Shown: positions 1-11,081 of the stretch, piece after piece
Layout: every line of letters starts with the position of its first letter
Position numbering within the stretch: position 1 is the stretch's first letter
Assembly: GCA_027422505.1 (NCBI GenBank)
Contig: JAPQWV010000418.1
Coordinates: forward strand, 310,001 to 374,000
Origin: Craterostigma plantagineum
Taxonomy: Eukaryota > Streptophyta > Magnoliopsida > Lamiales > Linderniaceae
Direction: 5' to 3'
Length of the DNA: 64,000 nt
The notes under the pieces: generated by a model
What the model saw: only the letters and a program-made list of their open reading frames with translations
The model's database searches: none
What the model was told of the DNA's origin: nothing
Made by a program: the position numbers and the translations under genes

Positions 1-1367
1 CTTGATCAAGCTGATGCTCCGCTTCTCTATGAGGCTGAGAGATTATCTAAGGCAAAGTTCTTCACGTTTGTTCTCGGGTTGATACCGTGCTTCTCTTCTT
101 TTAATCCTAGAGAGGTTTCAAAGATTATCGATTTGGAGAAGTTCAAAGTTATGGAATTCGAACCCAAGGCCGTGCTCCTCTTCTCGTTGTCTCGATATAG
201 AGACCGGATTATCGTTGGAGAAGTTCACTTCGTGGTGCTCCCTTCCAGCCATTCTGACGAGTATACGAGATTATCGAAGGAGAAGTTCACAGCAAGATCC
301 ATGCCCTCTTCTTATGATTTCAATAATTAGGAAGGCAGGTTCTTTTGGACTATTTATTGTGCGTTGAGCATTCCTCGTGTTCGTTTCCCCATCTCCTTTT
401 GTCATCATTTTCTTCTTTTCTTTTGTCGCCTTTTTCTCCCCTCCTTTTCTCGTTTATGCAACCCTCTGAAATTTATGAATTACGGTTGAAGGCTTGATTG
501 GGATACAAATGAGGGAAAAGGATATCGAAGAAGGCTCAAAAGGGATGACTAGAGGAATTATTTCAAGGATGATATTGTCTCTGTGTAATGCCAAGTGAGA
601 GATTTCCTAAGTGCTCTAATCATTTTCCTACGGAATTAGCGCAAGGTGAGTATGAAGCCAGGAATCACTAGTTAACACAAGCAATTGATGTGTGACTCGC
701 TCAAGAATAGATCCATAGAAAAGAAAAATAAAAGGCCAGAATCCTCACTTATGTAAAGTGGCTTTGTGTCTAGTGTAGCAAACTAGTGACCTTTAGACAA
801 AAGAATGCGACTAGACAGACAATATTAAGCAACAAATCAGTCTCATGTCAGTGAAATCTATTCGTGCGTAGATCGAGCATCCTAAAGATATCGTCATGCC
901 CCTAATATTATACTTATATGTATAATATTTTTGTAGTTTTGAATTATTTAGTATTATTATATTTTTTATTTTAAAATTGAAATATTTAACGCAAGATATA
1001 ACAGTTTTTAGTATAGAAACACATAGCATAGAGCATGTGAAAGCACATAGATTCACATAGTGCACAAATTACGGGAGGTTCAACATGCCTAATTTTTTCG
1101 ACAAGGAATTGGAACAATATCCAATGCCTTGGTGAAAATGTCAGCTAGTTGATATTCCGTTTTCGCAAAATACATGTCAATGGTGCCTTTTTCTACGTGA
1201 TCTTTTTAAAGTGATATCGTATGTCTATGTATTTTGTGCGTGAATGGTGAACAGGATTGAACGTAATCACAATGGCACTTTGGCTATCGCTATAATGGGT
1301 ATATTATTTAGATTGTACCCATACTCGCGAAGCTGAGTCCGCATCCATAGCATATGCGAGCAACAGC
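1..1367 (-). pseudogene. copia pol 3' end and downstream flank, partial copy 0
   Basis: This stretch is nearly identical to 17953-19290 of unit 1 and to the matching parts of units 2-4. On the minus strand, about 1367 to 1085 encodes the tail of a copia RNase H (the part around WMRTQLREYG and the region after it) with frameshifts. The rest is the non-coding sequence that follows pol. Identity stops abruptly at 1367, inside the RNase H coding sequence, where unrelated sequence begins. It shares the state 'gattgaacg' with units 1 and 2 against 'gattgcacg' in units 3 and 4. It may be the edge of a further repeat extending left of the window. Confidence 0.8.
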
Positions 1368-2202
1368 GTATCTCTGTATTCGTCTCCCGCGGGGTCGGCA
1401 AGAAGAAGAAGCTCAAACGGGATCGGCATCGATGGTTGTATCAGATCTGTGAGCCTGGGGTTGTGGAAGAATTTGAGTCGTGGTGGTTGATAGTTCCCTC
1501 CTGGAGGCAGATGTGGAATATTGTCGTGGAGCTCCATGAGATTGGCAATGATCACATTGAACCACCGAGCATAGCGAACATTCTTTCATCGCTTGTTTTC
1601 TTCTGCCTGATCTGCTCGGCTAGATCATTCCAGAGCAGTGAGCGAAATCGTAATTCTGCGAGAAGGCGATTCCATGGAAAATCCTCAGAATATTGACGTT
1701 GCCTTTGTCGAACCCTGCATGCTTTGGTGACAGACACTTATTGATTATCTCGAAAAGTGTCTTCCACGGATGAGGGATGCCATTGCTCTGAACTTGAGCA
1801 AGCTTGGTGAGAGGAGGCCGATATCCCATGTGGAGGAAGTCACGCACCATTCTGAATTAGTAGGCATAGGATCGTAGTTTGGGCTAAATGGCAGGTCAAG
1901 AACGAGACCAAAATCATCCTTGCTGAAGCTGATGTGTCTCGTCCCAACCACCGTGGTAAACTGGTAGCTGCCCTCTACTATGAGACTCTTAATTCTTCCC
2001 CAAAATTGCTGGAGATAGACCATCAGTACTGACGCCGTCATCGTCAGAGCATTCCAAAGAGGATGGCCTTGTAAGATGGACACGATGATCTCGTCCTGAC
2101 ACCTGAAGGAAGTCAGGTCGAGTTGAAAGTTGGTATCTTGCACTTGAGGTATAGATTCTTTTCATTTATGTGGTTGTAGGCAGGATAGTGATCCATCTGT
2201 AA
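1368..2202 (-). pseudogene. decayed retroelement-associated ORF (YLQQFW type)
   Basis: Minus-strand coding remnant in at least four overlapping frames. The longest open piece is 1745-2143 and contains DTNFQLDLTSFRCQDE, HPLWNALTMTAS and YLQQFW. Further pieces at 1620-1850, 1552-1737 and 1304-1555 continue the same protein after frameshifts (for example KGNVNILRIFHGIAF, then NDLAEQIRQKKTSDE, then IIANLMELHDNIPHLPPG). From memory, proteins with this YLQQFW block are often predicted beside copia pol genes in plants; their function is unknown. A possible splice acceptor (T-rich tract then ACAG) lies at about 2203 on the minus strand, directly before an ATG. The ORF ends abruptly at 1368, where RNase H sequence begins. 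It is broken and not functional. Confidence 0.6.
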
Positions 2203-2289
2203 TACACATAAGAAATGTAAATCATTAGTTCAAGAATTTGAGTCGAAATTCAATATATATCAAACCATAATGATGTATCAAATCGCAAC

Positions 2290-4181
2290 TGTTAGGAATA
2301 TGCCCTCGAATGCTATACGAGGATTAGATTGTATAGGGCATTAGCTTATTTATCATTCGACCTTTTATGTAATAAGATATCTTTTATGTGTTTATTGAAA
2401 GGCGTTGTTCGTTTATTGGATGTAAGAGTACTTTACTAAGCACTCGGTAAAGCAATAAATGAACAAATCCAAATGTGTCGAGTTGAGTCACTGTTCTCGA
2501 TGGGTACGAGAGAGGAAGGCACCAGTGGACTCTTAGCCTCGAGCATTTAAAGTCCATAAGCCTTAGACTCCAGCTGGGTGCTGGATAACCGATTACCGCT
2601 TATTTGTCGATGACCTATCGAGTGCCGATATCCCGCTTGGAAGCGTAGGTCATGACTTGTGATGCGAGTCGAATCAAGGGACTGAATCGTTTCATGGACA
2701 CTGACTCACGGGTCGTACAGTCGAACATGGCTTATTACTCAAGGAGTGTCAATGACCGACGACAACACTATAGTAGTCTACGTGAACCTTAGACCGAAAG
2801 GGGCTTTGACGGAGTTGACTTTGAAGTCTCAACTGTCACTGGTTCCCCTCGACCCAATTTGCTGTTGCATGGGTCAGCGGGCCAGATGCGGTCTTGATGA
2901 CGATTTGTGATTGTCGTGCTTAGACCGCCGAGTACGGATTCACAGTCTTGCAAGTAATCGAGATAAGTGTCCTATGAGGATGGCGACGGGAAATTACGAA
3001 ATCTTGGCCAAGGTATTGAACTAACTCATGTTAGACATGGAGGGTAGTTTTGGTAATTTGCCTCGTCCCCGTTTTATCATTGAATCGAGTATGGTGAGTT
3101 TGACATAGACCATGGCTCTCACTCGATTGGGACACAGCTGAAGGGTTTATACGTAGTACTGTAATCTATAGTAAGGTTCTCGAATAAAGACTGGTCGAAA
3201 TTCGCACTCGAATCGGGTTACGGTCCGATACTGCGGGATTGGCTAGGTAACTGCCGGACTCATGGATTCCTCCTTGCCGATTGAGTTGAACCTAGAGAGT
3301 CGGGCTTAAAAAGGATCATCAACTTGTACTGATAAGTAGAGAAAGTGTTTTGGGCCTTAACGGGCCTTGGATCGTTGGGCCGCGCCTTAGTGGGCCTCGG
3401 GCCGTTTAATGGACCGAAGTCGGACTTCGTATGAAACTAACTTTGAGACTTGGGGTTTGGCCAAGTGCTTAAAAGGCTTGATGGTAAAATTAGAATTTGA
3501 CCCTAAGCTGATTTTCGAATTATGCCTTGGGAATTAATTTCGAAAATTAAATAAATATGGAAATAATATATTTGGAATATTATTTATTTTAAGGTGAAAA
3601 TTTCGAAATTAATCTTGGATTAAGTTTCGAATTTTATGCCATATTTAAATATACTTAGTTTGACTTAGTATTTAAGTTAGTTGTCTAATTATGATAAGTA
3701 TCCTTATATGAATTTTGAATTGAATAAGGGAGAGAAAGATATGGCAAAATCTCTCCACTTAAGGAGCAAAATCAAAACCATATCTTTGAGATATCCTAGG
3801 GATTTCCAAATATATCATACTATAAATAGGGCAGCCCTATTTCATAATGTGGAGGGAAAATTTCGTCCATAACAAAGGGACAAAACACACACCGAACAAA
3901 AACACTCTTCTCTCACGCGACGGCTCGATTCTCTCTAGCCATCTTTAGAGAACTGATTTCGTGGTACACTGCGAGGTCGGCGTGACGATCTAGTGCCATC
4001 CACCACCATCGACGAAGTCTTGAAGAAAAGGACGAGCTGAGCTGCCACTCGCTTCAACTGGTAATTCTCTGTGTTACTATTCTGATCCGAGCAACGAGGG
4101 CAATAAGGGAACCCGAAAATTTTTTGTTCTGCACCGTACCCGGGGACGTGGCGTCTCCGGGAGACACCGGGTAACCCAACA
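2290..4181 (+). mobile_element. probable solo LTR, about 1.9 kb
   Basis: The stretch begins TGTTAGG and ends CCCAACA, the TG...CA ends expected of an LTR with short inverted termini. It is flanked by GCAAC on the left (2285-2289) and ACAAC on the right (4182-4186), a 5-bp target duplication with one mismatch. It has a TATA box on the plus strand near its 3' end, has no coding ORF, and occurs once in the window. No primer binding site follows the right end, so this is not the 5' LTR of a full element. Superfamily is not assigned. The borders are chosen by eye from terminal motifs. Confidence 0.6.
3821..3828 (+). promoter_or_regulatory. TATA box of the solo LTR
   Basis: TATAAATA about 350 bp before the right end of the LTR, followed by a CA-rich stretch, as expected of an LTR promoter. 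It supports the plus orientation. Activity is unknown. Confidence 0.45.
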
Positions 4182-4625
4182 ACAACATGTTTGAAGATAT
4201 GCGGAATTGATAATATGAAATTCGCACAAAGATCGTACAAAGTGAATTTTGAATAGATAATTTTATTTCGACATAAGTATGTTAATCTTATAGAGGTTCA
4301 GTCGAAATTTTTCTAAGTGTTTTAAGCATTGTTCACTCCGTGCTTTTTATCGCGCGAGGATTAAAGTTCTCAATTGAATTGCCTTAGTGCAAATTATAAA
4401 TGCAATTCTCTATTTAATTTGCGATCGAGAAAGATTTTATTCGCTATTGAAAGCTACAGTGAGAAGGACTTAAAAATTTTTCTAAGTTTTTGAACTTAAG
4501 GTACGATACTGTAGCCGAGAAATTTTACGATCGAGAAAAATTTCCGTGTAAATTTACAATCGAGAAATGAGATTCCTGAGTAAATTTACGATCGAGAAAT
4601 TTTTCGCGCGTATCGAGCGAGAAAG
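4182..4625. other. AT-rich non-coding flank with GATCGA motifs
   Basis: No coding potential seen. It contains several copies of the motif TTTACGATCGAGAAA or close variants (about 4525-4605). Because the MULE that follows carries a target duplication, this stretch was originally contiguous with 15658 onward, which has the same motif and the same orientation of it. Confidence 0.6.
4615..4625. repeat. MULE target-site duplication, left copy
   Basis: GAGCGAGAAAG directly before the left TIR. The identical 11 bases follow the right TIR at 15658-15668. Confidence 0.85.
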
Positions 4626-4822
4626 GGGATAAAACCTAAATTGGTCCCCGATATTAACCCATGGACCAATTTAGTCCCCAATGTTTCCGGGGATCAATTT
4701 AGTCCCCGATGTTTTAAAAAATAAAGCAAATTAGTCACGACGTTACTTATGTCGTCAATTTAAACGGAAGCACAGCACGCGCAGCTCACGTGACCCTCCT
4801 CACCTTCCCTAAACAGTAAAAA
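4626..4822 (+). repeat. MULE left terminal inverted repeat
   Basis: It starts GGGATAAAACCTAAATTGG and pairs, with scattered mismatches, with the reverse complement of 15459-15657 over nearly 200 bp, ending at the shared CCTAAACAGTAAAAA block. The outer half holds about three spaced copies of a motif like AATTTAGTCCCCGATG, which may be transposase-binding sites (inference). Confidence 0.9.
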
Positions 4823-4973
4823 TATTAACAAAAATAAACAAATAGAGAGACGACCCACGCTCTTGCCCTAACCCCAAAATTTATTTTGACACAAACTCAC
4901 CCCAAATCTCTGTTCCAAAACTCACGAGAATTGCCAAGTGGTTACATTGTTACCCGAGGAAAATAACAGAAGA

Positions 4974-6811
4974 ATGGCTGATGGATCATCTGGAGGTGCC
5001 AATGTATATGTTTCTAGTGTCTTCTTTTCTTATTAGTATTTTGTCTATAATCGAATTTATGTGTCGAAGATCTCACAGCTTTTCTATTCAATTTACAATA
5101 CTCTTAGGTTCTCCTTTGCTTGGTAGTGTATGGGTGTATCCAAATGACCCTGAAGATGTTTCTGAGGGTGTCAGACTAGATGATGACCCATCAAATGATG
5201 ATGTAGTTGATGAGTGTGACGAATTTTATGACAGTGATTTTAATTTGGAAGATGATGATACATTGTTTGATGCTCATGTTGATCAAAGTCTCGAAAGTTG
5301 TGGCCCTTCTAGCAAGGGTAAGAAAGCTGCAAATGTTTTTCAGTTTGTGTCTGAGGATATGTTAACTTTAATGCAGTGTGAGGATGGTGACTCTGATAGT
5401 GTAGAGAGTGAGGACGAGTTTTTAAGTGAGTCTGATGATGAGAAGAGAGGTAGATACCCCAGATTTAACCGATTAACCGACATGAAAATTCCCGATTTGA
5501 AACTGAAACTTGTGTTTTCTTCTAAACAAGACGCAAAGTTTGCAATAGAGAGTCATTGTGTTAGGAGGGGTATGATGGTTAGATTCAAGAAAAATGATAG
5601 TAGAAGCTTATGGGCTGTTTGTAGGAAAGAAGACTGTAAGTGGTCAGTTTATTTGTCTAAAGTGAGTGGGGAAAATACTTGGCAGATCAAGAGTTATGTC
5701 TCTGACCATAATAATTGTCATTGGAACTTCCATAACAAAAGTCTGAAGTCTAGTTGGTTAGGTAAGACATTTATTAAAAAATTAACTGGAAACCCAAAGT
5801 TGGGTACATCTGAGTTTAGGAGAGAGGTGTTGCAGTACTCTGAAGGTGGACATTTCTAAAATGAAGGCCTACATAGCCAAGAGGAAAGCAATGGAAATGA
5901 TTGATGCGAAGGTCGTAGAGCAATTTGGCAGGATTAGAGACTATTGTCAAGAAATCAAGAGGGCTGATCCAAATGCTACTATCATACTGAAGGTGACTGA
6001 TATTGAAGATGGCCCTAGATTTCAGACGCTGTACATTCGCTTTTTAGCCTGCAAGAAGGGGTTTAAATCAGCATGTAGGCCTCTAATTGGGGTAGATGAT
6101 GCTTCTTAAAGAATAAAATGGGTGGTCAATTACTTTCAGCAGTAGGTTTAGATCCCAACAATGACATATTTCCAGTCTCATTTGCCTTAGCAGAACGGGA
6201 AAATAAAGATACATGGACATGGTTTTTGAAGTTGCTTGAGAGTGACATAGAGTTTGAGCCTCAGCACAATTGGACTTTTATGTTTGACAAACAAAAAGGA
6301 TTGATCCCTGCATTTGAAGAGCTCTTTCCCGAAGCTGAGAATAGATTATGTGTCAGACACATGCGCACCAACATGAAGAGGGATGCTTTTGATGGGACTG
6401 CTATAAAATGGCTCTATGGGCAGCTACAAAAGCTACTCGAGTGGAGGATTTTCGAAAGAGAATGGAAGAAATCAAGGAGCTTGATGAAGCAGTGTATAAC
6501 TGGCTATCGAAGAAAGATCCAATTCATTGGTCAAGGTCACACTTTGGGACTTCCCTAAGTGTGACATATTTCTTAATAATATGTGTGAGTCTGTCAATAG
6601 CTTCATCATGGATGCTAGAGACAAGCCAATCATTCCTATGTTTGAAACTATAAGGAATCTGTTGATGGCTAGGTTTGTTGCAAATAGAGAGAAGGCTGTG
6701 AAATGGAAGGCATCAGTTTGTCCGAAATTTGCAACCAGTTGGGGAAAAATATTCAAGATGGAGCGTAATTTATTCCAATGAGATCCGACGAGTGGAGATT
6801 CCAGATAAAAG
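4974..6811 (+). pseudogene. MULE transposase, 5' part (MuDR type), broken
   Basis: N-terminal and catalytic part of a MuDR-family transposase. An acidic N-terminal region (about 5150-5440) is followed by a MuDR DNA-binding-like domain with CRKEDCKWSVYLS and a DHNNCHW Cys/His end (about 5490-5720). The MULE catalytic domain then follows in three frames: RPLIGVD (first Asp, about 6090), TFMFDKQKGLIPAF (second Asp, about 6285) and NNMCESVNSF (Glu, about 6580). Frameshifts at about 5848, 6095, 6405 and 6540-6560 break it. The gene may begin at ATG 4974 (MADGSSGGAN) with an intron before about 5108; the open frame from ATG 4981 is an alternative. The coding sequence is interrupted at 6812 by the LTR element and resumes at 13225. 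The catalytic residues are present but the protein cannot be made. Confidence 0.85.
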
Positions 6812-6812
6812 G
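6808..6812. repeat. target-site duplication of the LTR element, left
   Basis: AAAGG before the 5' LTR, matched by AAAGG at 13225-13229 after the 3' LTR. Confidence 0.9.
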
Positions 6813-7161
6813 TGTTGGAACTATTTAATTGTATTCAATTAATATAGTTGTCTTAGTCTTGCTATGCAAATTAGTAGTCTTGGGATAAATTCATTTTGTA
6901 GGACTTCTTGTGTAAATATACCACGAGGTGGTATATATAAGTGAACTCCTAAGAAAATAGGAGTGCGCTTAGTATTGTTTCGGATCGAAAAATTAGAATT
7001 GAAATTTTAGAGAGAAAATTTCAAGCGCCTTTGTGTTCTTCAACGTCGTTTCTCTCTCAAACCTCAACGTTGGTAAATCTCAATCATAAGTGTTCGAATT
7101 ATTCAATTTACTATCCGATTCTTCGTAATTCGATCTAGGTTGGATATTAGGGGTCCTAACA
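6813..7161 (+). repeat. 5' LTR of the Gag-only element
   Basis: Starts TGTTGGAAC, ends CCTAACA. 349 bp, present once. Compared with the 3' LTRs it lacks about a dozen bases near 6890 and has at least ten substitutions by eye, so the insertion is old. It ends GGGTCCTAACA like the 3' LTR of unit 1, whereas units 2-4 have GGGCCCTAACA. Confidence 0.92.
6918..6964 (+). promoter_or_regulatory. LTR core promoter: palindrome, TATA box, hairpin
   Basis: ATACCAC-GAG-GTGGTAT (6918-6934) is a perfect 7-bp inverted repeat. It overlaps TATATATAA (6932-6940). A second inverted repeat, ACTCCTA...TAGGAGT (6945-6964), lies just downstream, close to where transcripts would begin. In the 3' LTR the second stem is 8 bp with a GAAAA loop. 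Promoter function is inferred from position. Confidence 0.6.
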
Positions 7162-7162
7162 A

Positions 7163-7176
7163 TTGGTATCAGAGCC
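7163..7176 (+). other. primer binding site (initiator Met tRNA)
   Basis: TTGGTATCAGAGCC one base after the 5' LTR, complementary to the 3' end of plant initiator methionine tRNA, the usual primer of copia elements. It marks the start of minus-strand DNA synthesis. Units 2-4 lack it. Confidence 0.92.
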
Positions 7177-8897
7177 AAACGTGTTAGGATTTGGATTAAA
7201 ATTTAGGATTTTGGATCGAATTTTTGACACTGATATTCACAGTTATTTTTCGATGGCACTGTTCTTCAAAAGTTCAATATGATTCTTCAAAATATGATAT
7301 AATCCGATGAATTTAGGCTTCGATCAATTGGTTATACATGTCTGAGTTTAATTTTGATTGATCGGAACACTAATTTGATAGAATTTTGAAGACCGAAGGT
7401 CACTGAAAATTTTTTTTCTCAGATTATTGAACACGGCTGATACTTTTTTTTTTCAAATTTCTGCCTTGATTTTGCTGTTGTTGCGAGTCGATCGATTGCG
7501 TCTAACAGCTCAGTGCTAACATTTGATCGATCGAAAAAATATCTTGTGCAAATTTGGAGAATTAATCGGAAATCTCATTCAGAGTGTTCTTCGTGAAATT
7601 TTTCAAAATTCGATTGGTCTTGCCTTGATTTCGTTAAATTGATTGTTCATTCCTGTTAATCTGCTCATTTCGATCCATAACCCAAGCTGATTTTGAACAA
7701 TTTCGTGTTTGGATCGAGTATTCTTCGTTTTTTCGCTTGTTTTTGGTTTCCCTTTTACACCTCTGTTCGTCTGTCATGTTCTTCAGATTTTCTTCGCTGA
7801 GCTGAAAAATTATACGATCGAGAATTCAACGAAACTTCGCTGTCAATCGGCACTGTCGTCGAATTTTTTTTCGATCGAAATACTTCTTCGACCGCAAACC
7901 CGCTCGAGAAATATGTTCGACGCAAAATATGCCTGAGCTTCGTCTTGTTCAACGCAAGGTCTGATTCAACGCAAAATCTGTTATCGAGAAATCTGGTCAA
8001 GGCGTAAAACTCCGGACAACGCTCGTAAAATCTGATCGAGAAAGATTTACGATCGATAAATCATACTGAAATTTTTTTTGATCGAAAAACCATGTTTCAT
8101 CTTCCTCACTCGTTTCGCTCGTTCATAGACTATTTGCATGGGAAATTGCAGCGAAAATTGCAACTAATTTCAGGGCAATTTACATTCCGAGTCCCAGAAA
8201 TATCATTTTAGTCCCTGCTTTTACGTTTGGTGGTCCCAAATACTTTTCAATTAAGTCCAGAAAGTTCTGATCTAACCCTAAAGTTTCAATTTAACCCAGA
8301 ACTTTCTGTTTTATTCAATTCTCACTCATTTACACGATTTTACGATCGCAAATTTTGTTTAGTTGTTTTTTCAAAGTTTGTCGTCGCAAAACTTGTTTCT
8401 CGCTCGCAAAACCTTTTGCGGTCGAACAAATTTGATTTTAAAGGTTCAAAATATTAAAATCTCAAACGACGACGTTTTATCAAATCGCAAAACTTTTACG
8501 ATCGTAAATCTATACATAACTGTTTGAAATTCAAAACTATTTTCTAGAAACAGTACCTCGTCAAAAAAAAAATTTTACAATCGAAAACAGTGCTCTACAT
8601 CTTCTCTCGAAAAAAAACTTTTACTCGAAAATTATTTTCGATCGAATACATTGCTTTATATTGACATTAAAAAAAAACTTACTAAAATTTTCGATCGAAA
8701 ACAGTAACATCCTACACATTATAGAAAAAGCTTTTGGTATTACTCTAAGAATTTTTAATCAAACCTTATTAAACCAAAAACTTTTCCAAACTGAAATTTT
8801 AAAAGCCAAATATTTTAATCGATATTAAAAAATTCGAATCCATAAAACACATTACGATCCAAAATATCCAACCAACAAAACTTAAAAGAAAAATAAA
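7177..8897 (+). other. long untranslated leader of the Gag-only element
   Basis: About 1.7 kb, AT-rich, with many variants of TTTACGATCGAGAAA and CGATCGAAA. Open frames here are short, overlap in all frames and look like chance. The tandem-repeat unit begins inside it, at about 7637. No conserved protein seen. Confidence 0.7.
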
Positions 8898-10496
8898 ATG
8901 GATCAAGATTTAAAAGACTTCGAACAACAATTAAAATTAATTACACAAATACTAAGAGAACAGGTGTCAAAGACTAAGTCCTCATCCAATTCGGAGAACA
9001 AAGAAAAGAATTCTAGCCTTAAACCAAAGGAGAGCTACGACTTGATGGCCTATCACGAAGATAAATCAAACCATCTAGCTCTCATGGCTCGAGTTGAGGA
9101 TACCTCTGAAGCGAGCTTGTCGAAGAAAACGAGCGATGAAGAGGCTGACACGTCTTCTCTGGAGGTAGTTGTTTCTAACTCTACATTGTTGAACATGTTA
9201 GAATCCTTACAAACTAGGTATGCTAACATGAAAAATGAGCAGAAAAGTACAAAAGAGTTAGAAAAAAAATTATCTAAGTCTGAGGAGAAAATAGCTAGTC
9301 TCGAATTAGAACTTAGAAGCTCTAATGCGAAAATAGATGAACTAACTAAGAGCTCGAAAATTAATGAGACTAAGACGCCACATTTAGAGGCGCATAGCTC
9401 AAAAGTTAAGGAATTAGAAGACAGACTAGAAAATAACTACAATTGTTTGGCTAGGAACCTCGATGAGAAAGCTAGCCTCAACTGTAGATTAACAAATGCC
9501 ATCTATAAGATCACTAGTCTAGAATCTCAATTAGACAATTCTAATGCTAAGATTAGTGAACTGACCAATAGCATAGACGCCTGTCAGTCGAGAAGAGCAC
9601 TGCTCAAAATACGAAGCTATACTCTAAGATTAAACAATTAGAAGATCTTCTTGCGACTTCTAAGCCCGAGGAAACAAAATCTCATCATTCTGAAAATTCT
9701 TCTTCCGTCGATATATCATATTCTTAAAAAATTAGAGGATTTAAATGCTATATTAGAAACGGAAAGAAAGAATTTTGAAGCGGAAAAGAATGCGCTTTTA
9801 TTGGAAATATCTAATCTCAAAGCTTCCTCACAAGAAAAGTTAATCTTTAAGCAGGTTAAGAAAGAGAAAGAGCCTTTGAGCACCAATAGATCAAATACTC
9901 CAATTTCTAGAGCAGTTACTTCTACATGTTCGTTAAAGCCTATCAATTTTAGAAGTACAAACTTTGAAAGTGGCTCTTCCTCCGCCAAGAAAATTTTTCA
10001 CGTAAATAATTCAAGTTCTAGCGCACAAACTTCATCGTGTGTTTCAAATGATTCTACTAACTTTTCACTTAAAAAGCCTAGAAATAATTTTCGAAATTCT
10101 TATTCTCATGTGAAAAATGTGCATTCTCCACGTAGGAATTACGACATTTCTACTTTACATGCTTATCACTCTATTTGCTCGTATTCTTACATGAAGTACC
10201 CAGTCAATATTCGTTCCGAAAAGCATTTATTATGACTAGGTACTGAGAGAACCTTTACAAGTACACATTCTAGAAGCACATATTCACATGCTAGAATTAC
10301 TTATCCGTGTAAAATCAAGCAAAAATGGATTCCTAAGTTGGATATCAAGTCACAAAGTCCTAGTCAAATATGGACTCCTAAGACTACATCTTCGACCAAC
10401 TTAGGCTCACAATCTAATTTTACACGATTTACGACTAACTCGTTTTCTGCTAATAAGGGAGGACCCATACGACAATGGGTACCAAAGTCCCGATAG
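8898..10496 (+). pseudogene. Gag-like coiled-coil protein of the LTR element, unit 1
   Basis: Starts at ATG 8898 after an A-rich leader. The protein resembles only the C-terminal half of a copia Gag: an acidic LALMARVEDTSEAS block, then about 200 residues of charged heptad-like sequence rich in Leu, Glu and Lys (predicted coiled coil), a Ser/Asn-rich basic region, and a tail with repeated W(V/I)PK motifs. No UBN2-type Gag core and no CCHC knuckle are present. Unit 1 has a one-base deletion near 9588 and a two-base deletion near 9715. It lacks the TGA found at the matching place in units 2-4. An in-frame TGA at 10233-10235 precedes the WVPK tail and is shared by all four units. The last stop is TAG at 10494-10496. 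Confidence 0.8.
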
Positions 10497-10631
10497 TTTT
10501 GCAGATTTTCCTCATTTATGGAATTCGACGTAGTGGCTCCACGTACATGATAAAGGGATGAGCCGTGAGCTACTACAATTAAGCTTCAATGAGGTATATT
10601 TCAAACTTACGTATGCATATGAGTTTCGTTG

Positions 10632-10633
<2 letters not shown>

Positions 10634-10679
<46 letters not shown>
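10634..10679. repeat. (AT)n microsatellite, unit 1
   Basis: Uninterrupted AT dinucleotide run of about 46 bases. The same site has a different length in each unit. Confidence 0.95.
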
Positions 10680-10681
<2 letters not shown>

Positions 10682-11048
10682 ATTTCTTCAAAACTTTTCA
10701 AATGATACATTTCGATATGCATTTCATTGCTTTAAATGGTTTGAAAAATTTCAAATGCATATTATGAACGGAAACGGTAATATCATTTTTCGATTATTAC
10801 TTTTAAATGAGCTTTAATTGAGGGGGAGCTACTCATTATTTAATGAGGAGCAACCTTTATATTTTTTAAGAAGGAAGCACAAATTTTAATTCTTGAGGGG
10901 GAGAAAACTTACAATGACTGATTTAAGGGAATGAGATTCTTAATATTCGTCAAGCTAACTACGCAAATTTCTAGGGGGATAAAATTTGTTTTCGAAGCAT
11001 TGTTTTTGGGGAGATATAAATATAATACTACTATATTAATAATGTACT

Positions 11049-11081
<33 letters not shown>
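11049..11081. repeat. second (AT)n tract, unit 1
   Basis: TATATA run ending in CATATACATATA, followed by a long A-rich stretch. Length varies between units. Confidence 0.9.

Noticed and set aside
1436..1696. Plus-strand 86-codon frame
   Set aside because: Antisense shadow of the YLQQFW-type retroelement ORF.
7163..7176. tRNA-like sequence
   Set aside because: Only the 14-base complement of the tRNA 3' end is present; it is a primer binding site, not a tRNA gene.
7709..8457. Open frames in the leader, some with a hydrophobic start (MDRVFFVFSLVFGF)
   Set aside because: Short, overlapping on both strands, AT-driven, and changed by small indels between units. No family recognised.
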